In this document: positions 34,859 through 43,157 of the stretch, in pieces | Position numbering within the stretch: position 1 is the stretch's first letter | How the letters are laid out: each line of letters opens with the position of its first letter | DNA from: Natrialba aegyptia DSM 13077 | Lineage (GTDB): Archaea > Halobacteriota > Halobacteria > Halobacteriales > Natrialbaceae | Direction of reading: 5' to 3' | Assembly (NCBI RefSeq): GCF_000337535.1 | Contig: NZ_AOIP01000014.1 | Span: forward strand, 124,001-188,000 | DNA: 64,000 bases | Notes under the pieces: model-generated | Told to the model about the DNA's origin: nothing | What the model saw: only the letters and a program-made list of their open reading frames with translations | The model's database searches: none | Made by a program: the position numbers and the translations under genes

Positions 34859-35209
34859 ATGCAATCCAACGGCGTCCTCCGCTCTCGCGGATTAGCGGTC
34901 GCCATTACGCCGTCCGAACTCGAACGGCTGCTCTGGGGACTCGTCGCCGTCTCACTCATCGGGGACGTACTCACGACCTTCGTCGGCCTGCACCTCGGCC
35001 TGACGGAGTCGAACCCGGTCGCTCACAGCGCAATCACGGGCTACGGCGTCATCGGAATGCTCGCGCTCAAAGCCGGCGCACTGGCCGTCGGCCTCGCCTG
35101 TCGACCCCTGCTTCCGCCAACGTACCGGGCTGTCGTTCCAGCCGGCCTCGCGATTCCGTGGACGCTCGCCGTCGGCATCAACATCTACATGATCTCGACG
35201 GTCGTCTGA
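34859..35209 (+). CDS. DUF5658-type three-span membrane protein
   Basis: 116 residues from the ATG at 34859 (MQSNGVLRSRG); an earlier in-frame ATG at 34736 would add a polar, basic tail. The part ELERLLWGLVAVSLIGDVLTTFVGL followed by HLGLTESNPVA is the DUF5658 pattern (Asp-x-x-Thr-Thr then Glu-x-Asn-Pro in adjoining spans). Three or four spans end at YMISTVV. Function unknown in the family. Confidence 0.75.
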   Translation: MQSNGVLRSRGLAVAITPSELERLLWGLVAVSLIGDVLTTFVGLHLGLTESNPVAHSAITGYGVIGMLALKAGALAVGLACRPLLPPTYRAVVPAGLAIPWTLAVGINIYMISTVV

Positions 35210-35257
35210 TATCGCCCGATCGGCGTCGCACAAACTGACCGATTTTCACCGACGCTC

Positions 35258-35953
35258 TCACCGAAACGCTTCGCGTTCATCGAGCGCCCGGCGCACCGCC
35301 CGAACCTCTTCGCGGACCGCCTGCCACTGCGCGAGCGTTCCCGGAACCGGCTCCGAACGATCCGAGCGCGAGGCAGCCTCGTTTTGCAGTCGCCGATCAC
35401 GACACCGGGACCGATACCGGTCGAGCGTCCGCCGAACTGAACTCGGGTCATCGACGTTCCAGAACGCGAGGGGCGCGCCGCCAGCAGTATCGATCGAGAC
35501 GGTGCCATGCCCGACAAACCGACCCGCAACGCCCTGCGTGACCGTCGTATTCTGGATGTGTTCGAGTGAAACCGTCCGGACGGAGCGTCCGAGCACCCCC
35601 TGCCTGATCGCAACTCGCCGCGTCGTGATCACGAATACCGTTCGCGAGAGACGCGCGTACTGCCAGGCCGTCGGAACGGCAAGGAGCGCCACCAGTAGAA
35701 GTCCCTGCCAGGGGACGAGTTCACTGACGACGGCGGCGAGGAGTGTGAGCGTTCCCAGGAGCGTGACGGCGAGCCAGGGATAGATGGTCTGGATACGCGG
35801 GCAGCCACGCCACCGGACGGATTCGTCGGGAGCGAGTGCAAGCCAGGCGAGTTCGGCGTCACCGAGCGCCGTGGGGTCGGATGGAGCCGGAGAGTCGGCT
35901 GCGGCCTCGCGTTTGCCGGCAGGCTCACCGGACGTGCTATCGTATGAGTTCAT
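35258..35953 (-). CDS. PH-domain (bacterial PH type) membrane protein B
   Basis: 231 residues. After a polar front, two spans (IQTIYPWLAVTLLGTLTLLAAVV and WQGLLLVALLAVPTAW) precede a bPH2 domain: TVFVITTRRVAIRQGVLGRSVRTVSLEHIQNTTVTQGVAGRFVGHGTVSIDTAGG, the standard strand pattern of YdbS/YdbT proteins. A coiled C-terminal helix ends it. Its ATG overlaps the stop of the upstream PH gene (ATGA at 35950-35953). These proteins are thought to be membrane-bound; ligand unknown. Confidence 0.85.
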   Translation of the reverse strand: MNSYDSTSGEPAGKREAAADSPAPSDPTALGDAELAWLALAPDESVRWRGCPRIQTIYPWLAVTLLGTLTLLAAVVSELVPWQGLLLVALLAVPTAWQYARLSRTVFVITTRRVAIRQGVLGRSVRTVSLEHIQNTTVTQGVAGRFVGHGTVSIDTAGGAPLAFWNVDDPSSVRRTLDRYRSRCRDRRLQNEAASRSDRSEPVPGTLAQWQAVREEVRAVRRALDEREAFR

Positions 35954-36711
35954 GACCGGGACGATTGGTCGTCGTACGTGTGCGTGCGTGACCGGTTCGC
36001 GTTCGTCTCTGCGTTGTCGTTTGCGTCTGTATTGTCGTCCGTCTCTGTGTTGTCGGAGGTGTGAGTTCGATCGGTTGCCGTGCGAGCACCGGCCCCTGCG
36101 TGGCGGTCACGGTCGTCCGAGGGGCCGGTCCCGTGAGCGCCCTCCGACTCCTCCAGCAGTTCGCGGATCGTCCGGAGTTCGGTGCGAATATCGACGAGTA
36201 CGTCCGCTTTCGTTGCATCACTGCCCGCTTGCGGTTCGGAATCGGTCTGTTGCGGTGCTCCTCGCCCGCGGCGACCGCGTCGCGTTCGATCGAGTTGTTC
36301 GCTGAGCAGTTGCTGTACTCCCGTCGGATCCGGCACCGATTTGAACGACATTTCGACGCCCGACCCGCCCGCAGTGCTGATCTCGACCGTTCCGTAGCCG
36401 AGTCGCGTTCCGAGGGCGGATTGGGAGTAGGAACTGTCCTGTACCTTCTCGTGTTCGATGCGCTTGACATCTCGCGAGAGGATACCCGTCTTCCGGTAGA
36501 GCGCACGGTTCGTGACGACGTACTGGGTGTTCGTCACGCGAAGATACTCGGCCGCGATGATGACGAGCCCGATCAGCACGATCGAGAGCGGAATGCCGAT
36601 GAGCACCACCGGCAGGAGCGTTCGCCGATCCGGGCCGCTCTCCCACACGAGTTCTTCGTCGTCGTCTATCGTGAGCCACTCCAGGTCGGCGTCGGTCTGT
36701 GGCGCGCTCAT
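35950..36711 (-). CDS. PH-domain (bacterial PH type) membrane protein A
   Basis: 253 residues. Two spans (LLPVVLIGIPLSIVLIGLVIIAAEYL) then a bPH2 domain: NTQYVVTNRALYRKTGILSRDVKRIEHEKVQDSSYSQSALGTRLGYGTVEISTAGG. A probable coiled helix (VLVDIRTELRTIRELLEESEGA) is followed by a low-complexity tail of Asp-Asn-Thr/Ala repeats (DNTETDDNTDANDNAETNAN). It overlaps by four bases both the MaoC gene upstream and the second PH gene downstream, so the three are translationally coupled. The two PH proteins may form a heteromer. Confidence 0.87.
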   Translation of the reverse strand: MSAPQTDADLEWLTIDDDEELVWESGPDRRTLLPVVLIGIPLSIVLIGLVIIAAEYLRVTNTQYVVTNRALYRKTGILSRDVKRIEHEKVQDSSYSQSALGTRLGYGTVEISTAGGSGVEMSFKSVPDPTGVQQLLSEQLDRTRRGRRGRGAPQQTDSEPQAGSDATKADVLVDIRTELRTIRELLEESEGAHGTGPSDDRDRHAGAGARTATDRTHTSDNTETDDNTDANDNAETNANRSRTHTYDDQSSRS

Positions 36712-37175
36712 TGGGCGGAGTCGTCGGCGAACTCGCGTTTCAACGAGAGGACGGTCCGGTCGAACGCGCAGACGAGTTCGTCGTCCTGGTTGAAGGCCTC
36801 GACGTGCATGGTGACGACGCCGCGCTCGCCGTCGCTGGTCTCGCGCTTGTCCGTGACCGTCGACCGGGCGCGGATGGTATCGCCGTGAAAGACCGGCTGG
36901 GGATGTTCGACGTCGTCGTACGAGAGGTTTGCGACGATGGTTCCGTCGGTCGTCTCGGGGATCGAAACGCCAACGGCAAGGCTCATGGTGTAGAGGCCGT
37001 TAACCAGTCGTTCGCCGAACTCGGTGTCGCCCGCGAACTCGGCGTCGAGATGCAGCGGTTGCTGGTTCATCGTCATATCGCAGAACCGTTGATTGTCGCT
37101 TTCCGAAATCGTCCGTCGTCGCTCGTGGGCGATCGTCTCGCCGACGGTAAACTCCTCGTAGTACAGCCCGGTCAT
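36708..37175 (-). CDS. MaoC-like (R)-specific enoyl-CoA hydratase/dehydratase
   Basis: 155 residues from the ATG at 37175 (MTGLYYEEFTVGET); a very long frame continues upstream antisense to the aldehyde dehydrogenase and was rejected. Hot-dog fold: FTVGETIAHERRRTISESDNQRFCDMTMNQQPLHLDAEFA holds the catalytic Asp and His equivalents, and RLVNGLYTMSLAVGVSI is the following helix. It probably hydrates an enoyl-CoA. Its stop overlaps the first PH gene start. T-rich sequence at 37201-37206 (minus strand TTTTTT) could be the promoter. Confidence 0.9.
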   Translation of the reverse strand: MTGLYYEEFTVGETIAHERRRTISESDNQRFCDMTMNQQPLHLDAEFAGDTEFGERLVNGLYTMSLAVGVSIPETTDGTIVANLSYDDVEHPQPVFHGDTIRARSTVTDKRETSDGERGVVTMHVEAFNQDDELVCAFDRTVLSLKREFADDSAQ

Positions 37176-37366
37176 AGAGTCGCAGTGGGCCAGCGCCACC
37201 AAAAAACTAGTGTCGTGCGTCGAGTTTCGGCGGCGGTCGATGCGATATCGTGTTCGCGTCTCGCCTATGGTGCTGCGATATCGTATTCGTATCCCGGCGC
37301 AGTCACCGGTCGGGACATTATTTTTCACTGCGCCCGCTCGTGCGGACGAGCGAGAGCGCGAGAGCG

Positions 37367-38764
37367 TTACTCGACTAAATCCGTCTCCTCGCCCGCGTCC
37401 CGCTGCACCCAGATCGTCTTCGTGTTCACGAACTCGCGAATGCCCTCGCGCGCGAGTTCGCGACCGTAGCCCGAATCTTTCACGCCGCCGAAGGGCAGTC
37501 GCGGGTCCGACTTGACGAGTTCGTTGACGAACGCCAGGCCGGATTCGAACTCGCGGGCGACGCGCTCGCCGCGGTCCAGGTCCTCGGTCCAGACGCTCGC
37601 TCCCAGCCCGAACCGGGTGTCGTTCGCCTTCTCGATCGCGGCGTCCTCGTCGGGGACGCGAAACACCGTCGCGACGGGGCCGAACAGTTCCTCGCTGTCG
37701 GCGGGCGCGTCCTCGGGAACGTCCGTCAGTACCGTCGGCGGGTAGAAGGCTCCCTCGCGGTCCATCGGCTCGCCGCCAAGTCGAACCTCGCCGCCCTGAT
37801 CGACCGTCTCCTGGACTTGCTCGTGAAGCTGGTCGGCCAGGTCCTCGCGGGCCTGCGGGCCGATGTCCGTCTCCTCGGCCATCGGATCGCCGACGACCTG
37901 CTCGTCCATTGCCTCGATAAAGCGGTCGATGAACTCGTCGTAGACGTCCTCGACGACGATGAATCGCTTGGCTGCAATACAGGACTGCCCGGAGTTCAGC
38001 AGTCGGGCCTGGACCGCCGTCTCGACCGTCTCGTCCATCGGGGCGTCCTCGAGCACGACGAAGGGATCGCTGCCGCCGAGTTCGAGAACGGTCTTTTTGA
38101 GTTCGCTGCCGGCGGTTTCGGCGACGGCTCGGCCCGCCCCGTCGCTGCCGGTGAGCGTAACGCCGGCGATGCGGTCGTCTTCGATCACCGCGTCGATCTC
38201 GTCGGAACCGATCAACAGCGTGGAAAAGACGTTCTCCGGGAAGCCCGCTTCGCGGAACACGTCTTCGATGGCGCGCGCACAGCCGGGGACGTTCGAGGCG
38301 TGTTTCAACAGCCCCACGTTGCCCGCGACGAGGTTCGGCGCGGCGAATCGAAACACCTGCCAGAACGGGAAGTTCCACGGCATGATCGCGAGGATCGGCC
38401 CCAGCGGCTGGTGGGCGACGACCGTCCGCGCGTTCGGCTCGCCCGCGACGACCTCGTCCCCTAAGAACTCGGCCGCGTGCTCGGCGTAGTAGTCGCAGAC
38501 CCACGCGCACTTTTCGACCTCCGAGCGCGCCTGGTCGATCGGTTTTCCCATCTCCGCCGTCATCAGTTCCGCGTACTCCTCGCTGCCGTCTCGAAGCACC
38601 TCGCCCGCGGCGGCGAGCAGTTGCTGGCGCGTCTCGATGGGGACCGTCCGCCACTCGTCGAACGCCGCCGTCGCGTTCTCGAGGTGGTCGTCCCACGTGT
38701 CCGAGTCCGCCTCGTAGGTGTCGATGGTCTCGCCGGTCGCCGGATTCGTACTCTCGATACTCAT
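37367..38764 (-). CDS. NAD(P)-dependent aldehyde dehydrogenase (succinate-semialdehyde type)
   Basis: 465 residues from the ATG at 38764 (MSIESTNPATGE). Oxidises an aldehyde to the acid. Signatures: IMPWNFPFWQVFRFAAPNL (cofactor), TGSDGAGRAVAE, VLELGGSDPF (general base Glu) and NSGQSCIAAKRF with the nucleophile Cys; FGGVKDSGYGRELA closes the fold. Closest to the GabD/Sad group that oxidises succinate semialdehyde, but specificity is not proved. It is alone on its strand, upstream of the MaoC-PH operon by about 190 bases. Confidence 0.92.
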   Translation of the reverse strand: MSIESTNPATGETIDTYEADSDTWDDHLENATAAFDEWRTVPIETRQQLLAAAGEVLRDGSEEYAELMTAEMGKPIDQARSEVEKCAWVCDYYAEHAAEFLGDEVVAGEPNARTVVAHQPLGPILAIMPWNFPFWQVFRFAAPNLVAGNVGLLKHASNVPGCARAIEDVFREAGFPENVFSTLLIGSDEIDAVIEDDRIAGVTLTGSDGAGRAVAETAGSELKKTVLELGGSDPFVVLEDAPMDETVETAVQARLLNSGQSCIAAKRFIVVEDVYDEFIDRFIEAMDEQVVGDPMAEETDIGPQAREDLADQLHEQVQETVDQGGEVRLGGEPMDREGAFYPPTVLTDVPEDAPADSEELFGPVATVFRVPDEDAAIEKANDTRFGLGASVWTEDLDRGERVAREFESGLAFVNELVKSDPRLPFGGVKDSGYGRELAREGIREFVNTKTIWVQRDAGEETDLVE

Positions 38765-39010
38765 GCGGAGAGCCACCACGAGGAGACACTTGAACGGCCC
38801 CGGTTAGGACGCAACCACACCCCGCGTCACCCGGTGCCGTCGCGCTGAACTCGGCGGATGACAGAGAACGTAGCTGCTTCCGTCGAGGCGGCCACGACAG
38901 GATCGACCGGAGACCGATCGAGCCGGCGAGTGCAAGTATTGCGCGAAACCAGTCCGAGTAACAAGGGTTATGGCAGTGGACCGGAAACTGCCACATCTAC
39001 ACCCGCCTGA

Positions 39011-39027
39011 CAGTCACGCTGTGACTG
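39011..39027. promoter_or_regulatory. Inverted repeat upstream of glutamate dehydrogenase
   Basis: CAGTCAC-GCT-GTGACTG, seven-base perfect arms with a three-base centre, lies 57-74 bases ahead of the glutamate dehydrogenase ATG at 39085. It is a plausible operator for nitrogen or amino-acid control, but no regulator gene is nearby. Confidence 0.4.
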
Positions 39028-39084
39028 CCCATTCACTATGGGACGTCCGATCGTCGTTCCACGCGGGGACTCCACTCTCTGACT

Positions 39085-40368
39085 ATGACAGCAGCCGAAC
39101 CGACAACGGAATCGGAAATAGAGGAGGAGGAAAGTGCCGTCGAAACAGCCCGTCGCCAGCTCGAACGCGCAGCCGCCCATCTCGATGTCGACGAGGGCAT
39201 CGTCGAACGGCTCCGCCATCCGACGAGCGTCTACCGCGTCACGATTCCGCTCGAGCGCGACGATGGAACGCGCGAGATGTTCACCGGCTATCGCGCCCAC
39301 CACGACAGCGTTCGTGGCCCCTACAAGGGCGGGCTACGCTATCACCCTGCCGTCAACGAGGAGGAGTGTGTCGGGCTCTCGATGTGGATGACCTGGAAGT
39401 GCGCCGTGATGGACCTTCCATTCGGCGGCGCGAAGGGTGGCGTCGTCGTCGACCCCAAGGAACTCAGCTCCGACGAAAAGGAACGGCTCACCCGCCGCTT
39501 TGCTGAAGAACTCCGTCCCGTTATCGGCCCCAAGACCGACATTCCCGCGCCCGACATGGGAACCGATCCGAAGACGATGGCCTGGTTCATGGACGCCTAC
39601 TCGATGCAGGAAGGCGAAACCGAGCCCGGCGTCGTCACCGGCAAACCCCCGGTCATCGGCGGCTCTTACGGCCGCGAGAAGGCACCCGGCCGTAGCGTCG
39701 GCATCATCACCGAACAGGCGATCGACTACTACGACTGGGACGTTACTGACACGACCGTTGCCGTCCAGGGATTCGGCAGCGTCGGGGCGAATGCCGCCCG
39801 CTATCTCGACGATCTCGGCGCTTCCATCGTCGCCGTCTCCGACATCGACGGCGCGATTTACGACCCAGACGGCTTCGATACGAACGACGTCGAAGACCAC
39901 GACGAAACCCCCGGCATGGTCTCCGGCTACGCTGACGCGCAGTCGCTCTCGAACGAAGAACTCCTCGAACTCGACGTCGACGTGCTCATTCCCGCCGCAA
40001 TCGGCAACGTACTGACCGGCGAAAACGCTCGCCGCGTCCAGGCGGACATGATCGTCGAAGGGGCAAACGGACCCACGACCTCGACGGCGGGTCAAATCTT
40101 CGAAGAGCGCGATATTCCCGTCATCCCCGACATCCTCGCCAACGCCGGCGGCGTCACCGTCTCGTACTTCGAGTGGCTGCAGGACATCAACCGGCGATCC
40201 TGGCGACTCGAACGCGTCCACGAAGAACTCCAGACGGAAATGCTGCGCGCCTGGGGGTGCGTCCGCGACGAGTACGACGCCCGCGATATCACCTGGCGCG
40301 ATGCAGCCTACATCGTCGCACTCGAACGAATCGCCGAGGCACACGACGCCCGCGGCCTCTGGCCATAA
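39085..40368 (+). CDS. Glutamate (Glu/Leu/Phe/Val family) dehydrogenase, copy 1
   Basis: 427 residues. Reversible deamination of glutamate to 2-oxoglutarate. Matching parts: [18 protein letters not shown], the catalytic Lys region [34 protein letters not shown], the Rossmann [17 protein letters not shown], and [12 protein letters not shown] with [17 protein letters not shown]. An acidic front ([10 protein letters not shown]) is salt-type. A second copy lies at 44288, with about half identical blocks, so the pair are paralogues. The origin-like repeats begin just downstream. Confidence 0.94.
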   Translation: MTAAEPTTESEIEEEESAVETARRQLERAAAHLDVDEGIVERLRHPTSVYRVTIPLERDDGTREMFTGYRAHHDSVRGPYKGGLRYHPAVNEEECVGLSMWMTWKCAVMDLPFGGAKGGVVVDPKELSSDEKERLTRRFAEELRPVIGPKTDIPAPDMGTDPKTMAWFMDAYSMQEGETEPGVVTGKPPVIGGSYGREKAPGRSVGIITEQAIDYYDWDVTDTTVAVQGFGSVGANAARYLDDLGASIVAVSDIDGAIYDPDGFDTNDVEDHDETPGMVSGYADAQSLSNEELLELDVDVLIPAAIGNVLTGENARRVQADMIVEGANGPTTSTAGQIFEERDIPVIPDILANAGGVTVSYFEWLQDINRRSWRLERVHEELQTEMLRAWGCVRDEYDARDITWRDAAYIVALERIAEAHDARGLWP

Positions 40369-40420
40369 CGCGACCGCGACCGATTCTCCGCTTCAGTATC
40401 GCAGTGATTCTCGCCGCCCC

Positions 40421-40443
40421 CACCCCCTGTTCAGACTGAAAGC
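40421..40443 (+). other. Origin-recognition-box-like element ORB-a
   Basis: C-run then TTCAGACTGAA, a dyad (TTCA-GAC-TGAA). With six relatives around orc1/cdc6 it fits the haloarchaeal ORB plan of a dyad next to a G-string (C-run on this strand). Confidence 0.65.
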
Positions 40444-40501
40444 GGCGCGAACCGCCCCGGGGTAGAACTCGACATACTCACGCGAGATTCTGTCTCCCCC
40501 T

Positions 40502-40523
40502 ACCCCCGTCGTTCAGACTGAAC
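40502..40523 (+). other. Origin-recognition-box-like element ORB-b
   Basis: ACCCCCGTCG followed by TTCAGACTGAA, directly abutting the orc1/cdc6 stop at 40524-40526. Same orientation as ORB-a, about 80 bases away. Confidence 0.65.
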
Positions 40524-41816
40524 TCACGAGAACGAGGAGAGGTCCGTCTCGATGTCGCGCTTGTGCGAAGAGCCGCCGGTATTCGCGAGCTGATCGTAGG
40601 CTGGTAACTCTTCGAGCGAAGAGTCGCGTCGAACCGCCTTGACGATGTGCTTCGGGTCCGTCACGAGCCGATGGAGGAGATAGCTCCCCTGCGAACGGCC
40701 GCCGCCCGTTTTTTCGGACTCGATGACGCCGAGAAAGGCCTGTTCTTTGAGCTGTCGGTACAGACCGTTCTCCGTGATCGGATCGTTTGCAACCATCTCG
40801 CAGATTCCGACGTATCGCTGGTAGATTTCCCTCGTCTTGTACGTCTCGCGGTCACCGGTGATAATACGGCTCGCAAGCGAGTAGAGCGCGAGTTTTGCGT
40901 GGACCGTCGCCCCGCTCGTCAGTTCTTCGATCCGATTGATCTCGGCGACCTCCTGGGCCTGCTGGATGTGACTCTCGGAGACGGTCTCCGAACCGGTTCG
41001 CCGAGCGAGTTCACCCGCTTCCTTGAGAATCTCGATGGCTTTGCGGGCGTCGCCGTGTTTCTTCGCGGCGAGGGCGGCGCAGAGTTCGATCGTCCCGTCC
41101 TCGAGAACGTCGGGCTGGAAGGCGTCCTCGCGATTTCGCATGATCTCACGGAGTTGGGAGGCGTCGTAGGGGTGAAAGAACAGTTCGCGATGGCCGAAAC
41201 TGCTGTCGATGCGTTCGTCGAGCGTTTCACGGTACTGGACCTTGTTGCTGATGCCGATCACGCCGATGTAGGCGTCGGTTTTACGCGCCTCGCGAGCGCG
41301 GGAGAGTTGCATCAGGATGTTGCTGTTATCGAGTTTGTCGATCTCGTCGAGGATGATGATCGTCGCGTCGAAAAACGACTCCAGGATTCTCCAGATGTGT
41401 TGGTAGTACTCCATTGTCCCGACGCCGCGAAGCGGAATGTGGTCCTGGTAGCTCGTTTGTTCCGTGAGGTTGAGCGCGAGTTGTCGCGTTGCCCGCGTTT
41501 CCGTATTCGCCTCGGAGCAGTCGACGTAGAGGACGCTACAGTCGATATCGTTGTCCCGAGCGGCATCCTGTGCTCGCGTCGCAACGTGGCGAGAGATGAG
41601 ACTCTTTCCGGTACCGGTCTTGCCGTAGATCATCACGTTGTTCGGCGGATCGCCGCGAGTGATCGCGCCGACTTCGGCAGCAACTGACTGAATTTCGTTG
41701 TCCCGGCCGACAATGCGATCCTCATCGGGAACGTGTCCAACGTGTAAGAGTTCTTTCCGATTGAAAATCGGATCGTGAGATTGAAAGAGCGGGTCCCCAC
41801 CAGCCGTATCAGCCAT
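40524..41816 (-). CDS. cdc6: Orc1/Cdc6 replication initiator
   Basis: 430 residues. AAA+ origin-binding ATPase that opens archaeal origins and recruits MCM. Walker A is YGKTGTGKSLI, Walker B IIILDEIDKLD, sensor 1 GISNKV, and arginine-containing GDARKAIEILKEAGELA marks the lid. The C-terminal winged helix (TREIYQRYVGICEMVANDPITENGLYRQLKEQAFLGVIES) binds the ORB. A TATA box sits 23-32 bases upstream of the ATG, so the leader is minimal. Conserved box elements lie on both sides of the gene. The type of Cdc6 (oriC1-linked or other) cannot be told without comparison. Confidence 0.96.
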   Translation of the reverse strand: MADTAGGDPLFQSHDPIFNRKELLHVGHVPDEDRIVGRDNEIQSVAAEVGAITRGDPPNNVMIYGKTGTGKSLISRHVATRAQDAARDNDIDCSVLYVDCSEANTETRATRQLALNLTEQTSYQDHIPLRGVGTMEYYQHIWRILESFFDATIIILDEIDKLDNSNILMQLSRAREARKTDAYIGVIGISNKVQYRETLDERIDSSFGHRELFFHPYDASQLREIMRNREDAFQPDVLEDGTIELCAALAAKKHGDARKAIEILKEAGELARRTGSETVSESHIQQAQEVAEINRIEELTSGATVHAKLALYSLASRIITGDRETYKTREIYQRYVGICEMVANDPITENGLYRQLKEQAFLGVIESEKTGGGRSQGSYLLHRLVTDPKHIVKAVRRDSSLEELPAYDQLANTGGSSHKRDIETDLSSFS

Positions 41817-41838
41817 GCTTCTATTCTGGAAGACGGGT

Positions 41839-41848
41839 ATTATAAAAC
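41839..41848 (-). promoter_or_regulatory. orc1/cdc6 TATA box
   Basis: Read leftward the bases give GGTTTTATAATA, a good TATA element ending 23 bases ahead of the start codon at 41816. ORB-like half-site TTCAGACTGA lies at 41861-41870 immediately behind it, so initiator binding could repress its own transcription. Confidence 0.65.
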
Positions 41849-41860
41849 CAGGGGAAAGAA

Positions 41861-41874
41861 TTCAGACTGATAAC
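41861..41874. other. ORB-like half element ORB-c
   Basis: TTCAGACTGATAAC at the edge of the orc1/cdc6 promoter. It has the dyad but the G-run lies on the left (GGGG at 41851-41854) and the C-run is missing, so it is a degenerate member. Confidence 0.45.
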
Positions 41875-41972
41875 GAACAGCAATGATAGAACTATTCCGA
41901 AATGAGCGTTAGATGACGCCGTATAGCGCGAGTTCGTGTTCGAGTTCTCGGAACCAGTGCTCCGAACGGGCC

Positions 41973-41995
41973 CGCCCCTGATTCAGAGTGAAACG
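41973..41995 (+). other. Origin-recognition-box-like element ORB-d
   Basis: CCCCTGA then TTCAGAGTGAAAC, identical in its core to ORB-f at 43076. Located about 150 bases upstream of orc1/cdc6. Confidence 0.7.
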
Positions 41996-42088
41996 GGCGA
42001 AGGTGGGGATGGGTCACGACGGGTCGGTACCGAGCGTACCGTTGCGGTGGTCCTAAATAGAGCGATACGGCGAGGAGGGACGGATCGC

Positions 42089-42137
42089 CAAGTACGGGTC
42101 ATCAAGTACGGACTATCAAGTACGGATCACCAAGCGG
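42089..42137. repeat. 14-bp iteron array near the origin
   Basis: CAAGTACGG occurs at 42089, 42103 and 42117, exactly 14 bases apart, with a degenerate fourth copy (CAAGCGG) at 42131; the intervening bases are AT-rich (GTCAT, ACTAT, ATCAC). Iterons of this kind bind initiators in plasmids. Here they lie between ORB-d and the 3' end of the flavoprotein gene. Confidence 0.7.
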
Positions 42138-42156
42138 ACGAAACTGTGGGCCGTTT

Positions 42157-42657
42157 CTACTCGAACTGCCAGCGCGTCGAGGAAACCGACGCATCCAGAC
42201 CGAAGCCGAAGACCGTCACCGGGGTTACTTCGTACACCTCGTACGGTGGGTCCCCCGCAGTGGGAGCGCCAACAGCGTAAAATGCACCGTCACGAACCTC
42301 AACCTCCCACTCGTATTTAGTCGCATACACATCGGCCGCGTTCTGGAGCGCGGTTTCGTCGCTCCGCTTCGCCGCCTCGCCTTCGATCACGAAGTGGAAC
42401 GCGTCCGTTTCGGCCGCGAGACTGCAGGACGGAACGGCTGTGAGATTCCCAACCTTCCGCGTGGCTGCCCCCGAACAGAAGTACATCGCGTCCGCAACCC
42501 AAACGGCGAGCAACGGCCGAACGTGTGGTCGCCCGTCCGGATGCACCGTTGCGAGCCAGTAGTAATCGGCTGCCCCAAGCTGCTCGCGCGCATCCGCCCA
42601 CGCAGTCGCGTTACCGTCTTCGAGGGGCTGTGTTTCCGGTTGTTTTCTTCGAGTCAT
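42157..42657 (-). CDS. Pyridoxamine 5'-phosphate oxidase-family protein
   Basis: 166 residues. FMN-binding split-barrel: YYWLATVHPDGRPHVRPLLAVWVADAMYFCSGAATRKVGNLTAVPSCSLAAE is the common half of the family, including the conserved Arg-Pro and Lys-x-x-x-Leu. These small proteins may act as F420- or FMN-dependent oxidoreductases. The C-terminus has a beta hairpin (VYEVTPVTVFGFGLD). It sits inside the origin region, between ORB-d and ORB-e, with no operon partner. Confidence 0.87.
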   Translation of the reverse strand: MTRRKQPETQPLEDGNATAWADAREQLGAADYYWLATVHPDGRPHVRPLLAVWVADAMYFCSGAATRKVGNLTAVPSCSLAAETDAFHFVIEGEAAKRSDETALQNAADVYATKYEWEVEVRDGAFYAVGAPTAGDPPYEVYEVTPVTVFGFGLDASVSSTRWQFE

Positions 42658-42936
42658 CGATGCTCACCACATTTTCTTCGGTCGCTACCCACATGAACAG
42701 CGCGCCACACGGCAAATAGACGATAGAACGACGATAACCAGTGTGTAACCGCTCTGTCCAATCTGTACCCGTTCTTTCCCCGGTTGTTCTTCCGTCCTAG
42801 TCTAGTCTCGTATTGTATGTTCCGATATCAGAAATTCTCGCCGAAAACGGCCCACCTATATTTCACGCTCGTCCCTCACCGAAACCGGCGACGAAACCCC
42901 ACCTCTTCCAACCCCCTCCCGGCCCTCGACCGAATA

Positions 42937-42954
42937 CACTCTGAATTGGGGGTG
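42937..42954 (-). other. Origin-recognition-box-like element ORB-e
   Basis: Reading leftward, CACCCCCAATTCAGAGTG; the final dyad arm is imperfect (TGTA instead of TGAA). Opposite orientation to ORB-d and ORB-f. Confidence 0.55.
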
Positions 42955-43075
42955 CCCCTGGGTGAGTACATTCGACTCGTCGGTTCGACAATCACTGCAT
43001 CGGCTCTCATCCGCTATCTCGCTCGAAAACAGGTACTGCTCACCGTGAGAACCGTCGATAGCTCGGGAGAACACC

Positions 43076-43097
43076 ACCCCTGATTCAGAGTGAAAAC
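43076..43097 (+). other. Origin-recognition-box-like element ORB-f
   Basis: ACCCC then TGATTCAGAGTGAAAAC. The core TTCAGAGTGAA equals that of ORB-d, 1.1 kb away, and it faces ORB-g. Confidence 0.72.
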
Positions 43098-43135
43098 AAT
43101 TCGACGGACATCGATCCTCCGCGCCGGCCGTTTCA

Positions 43136-43157
43136 GTTTCACTTTGAACGAGGGGTG
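43136..43157 (-). other. Origin-recognition-box-like element ORB-g
   Basis: Reading leftward, CACCCC then TCGTTCAAAGTGAAAC; core TTCAAAGTGAA. It forms an inverted pair with ORB-f, 38 bases apart, a typical origin arrangement. Confidence 0.68.

Noticed and set aside
36708-38996. A 762-codon leftward frame spanning the MaoC gene and the antisense of an aldehyde dehydrogenase
   Set aside because: Only its last 155 codons form a protein family (MaoC). The rest is Arg/Gly-rich, typical of an open frame opposite high-GC coding DNA.
42784-43083. A 99-codon frame in the origin region
   Set aside because: The product is Arg/Ser/Leu-mixed without haloarchaeal acidity, and it overlaps ORB-e and ORB-f.
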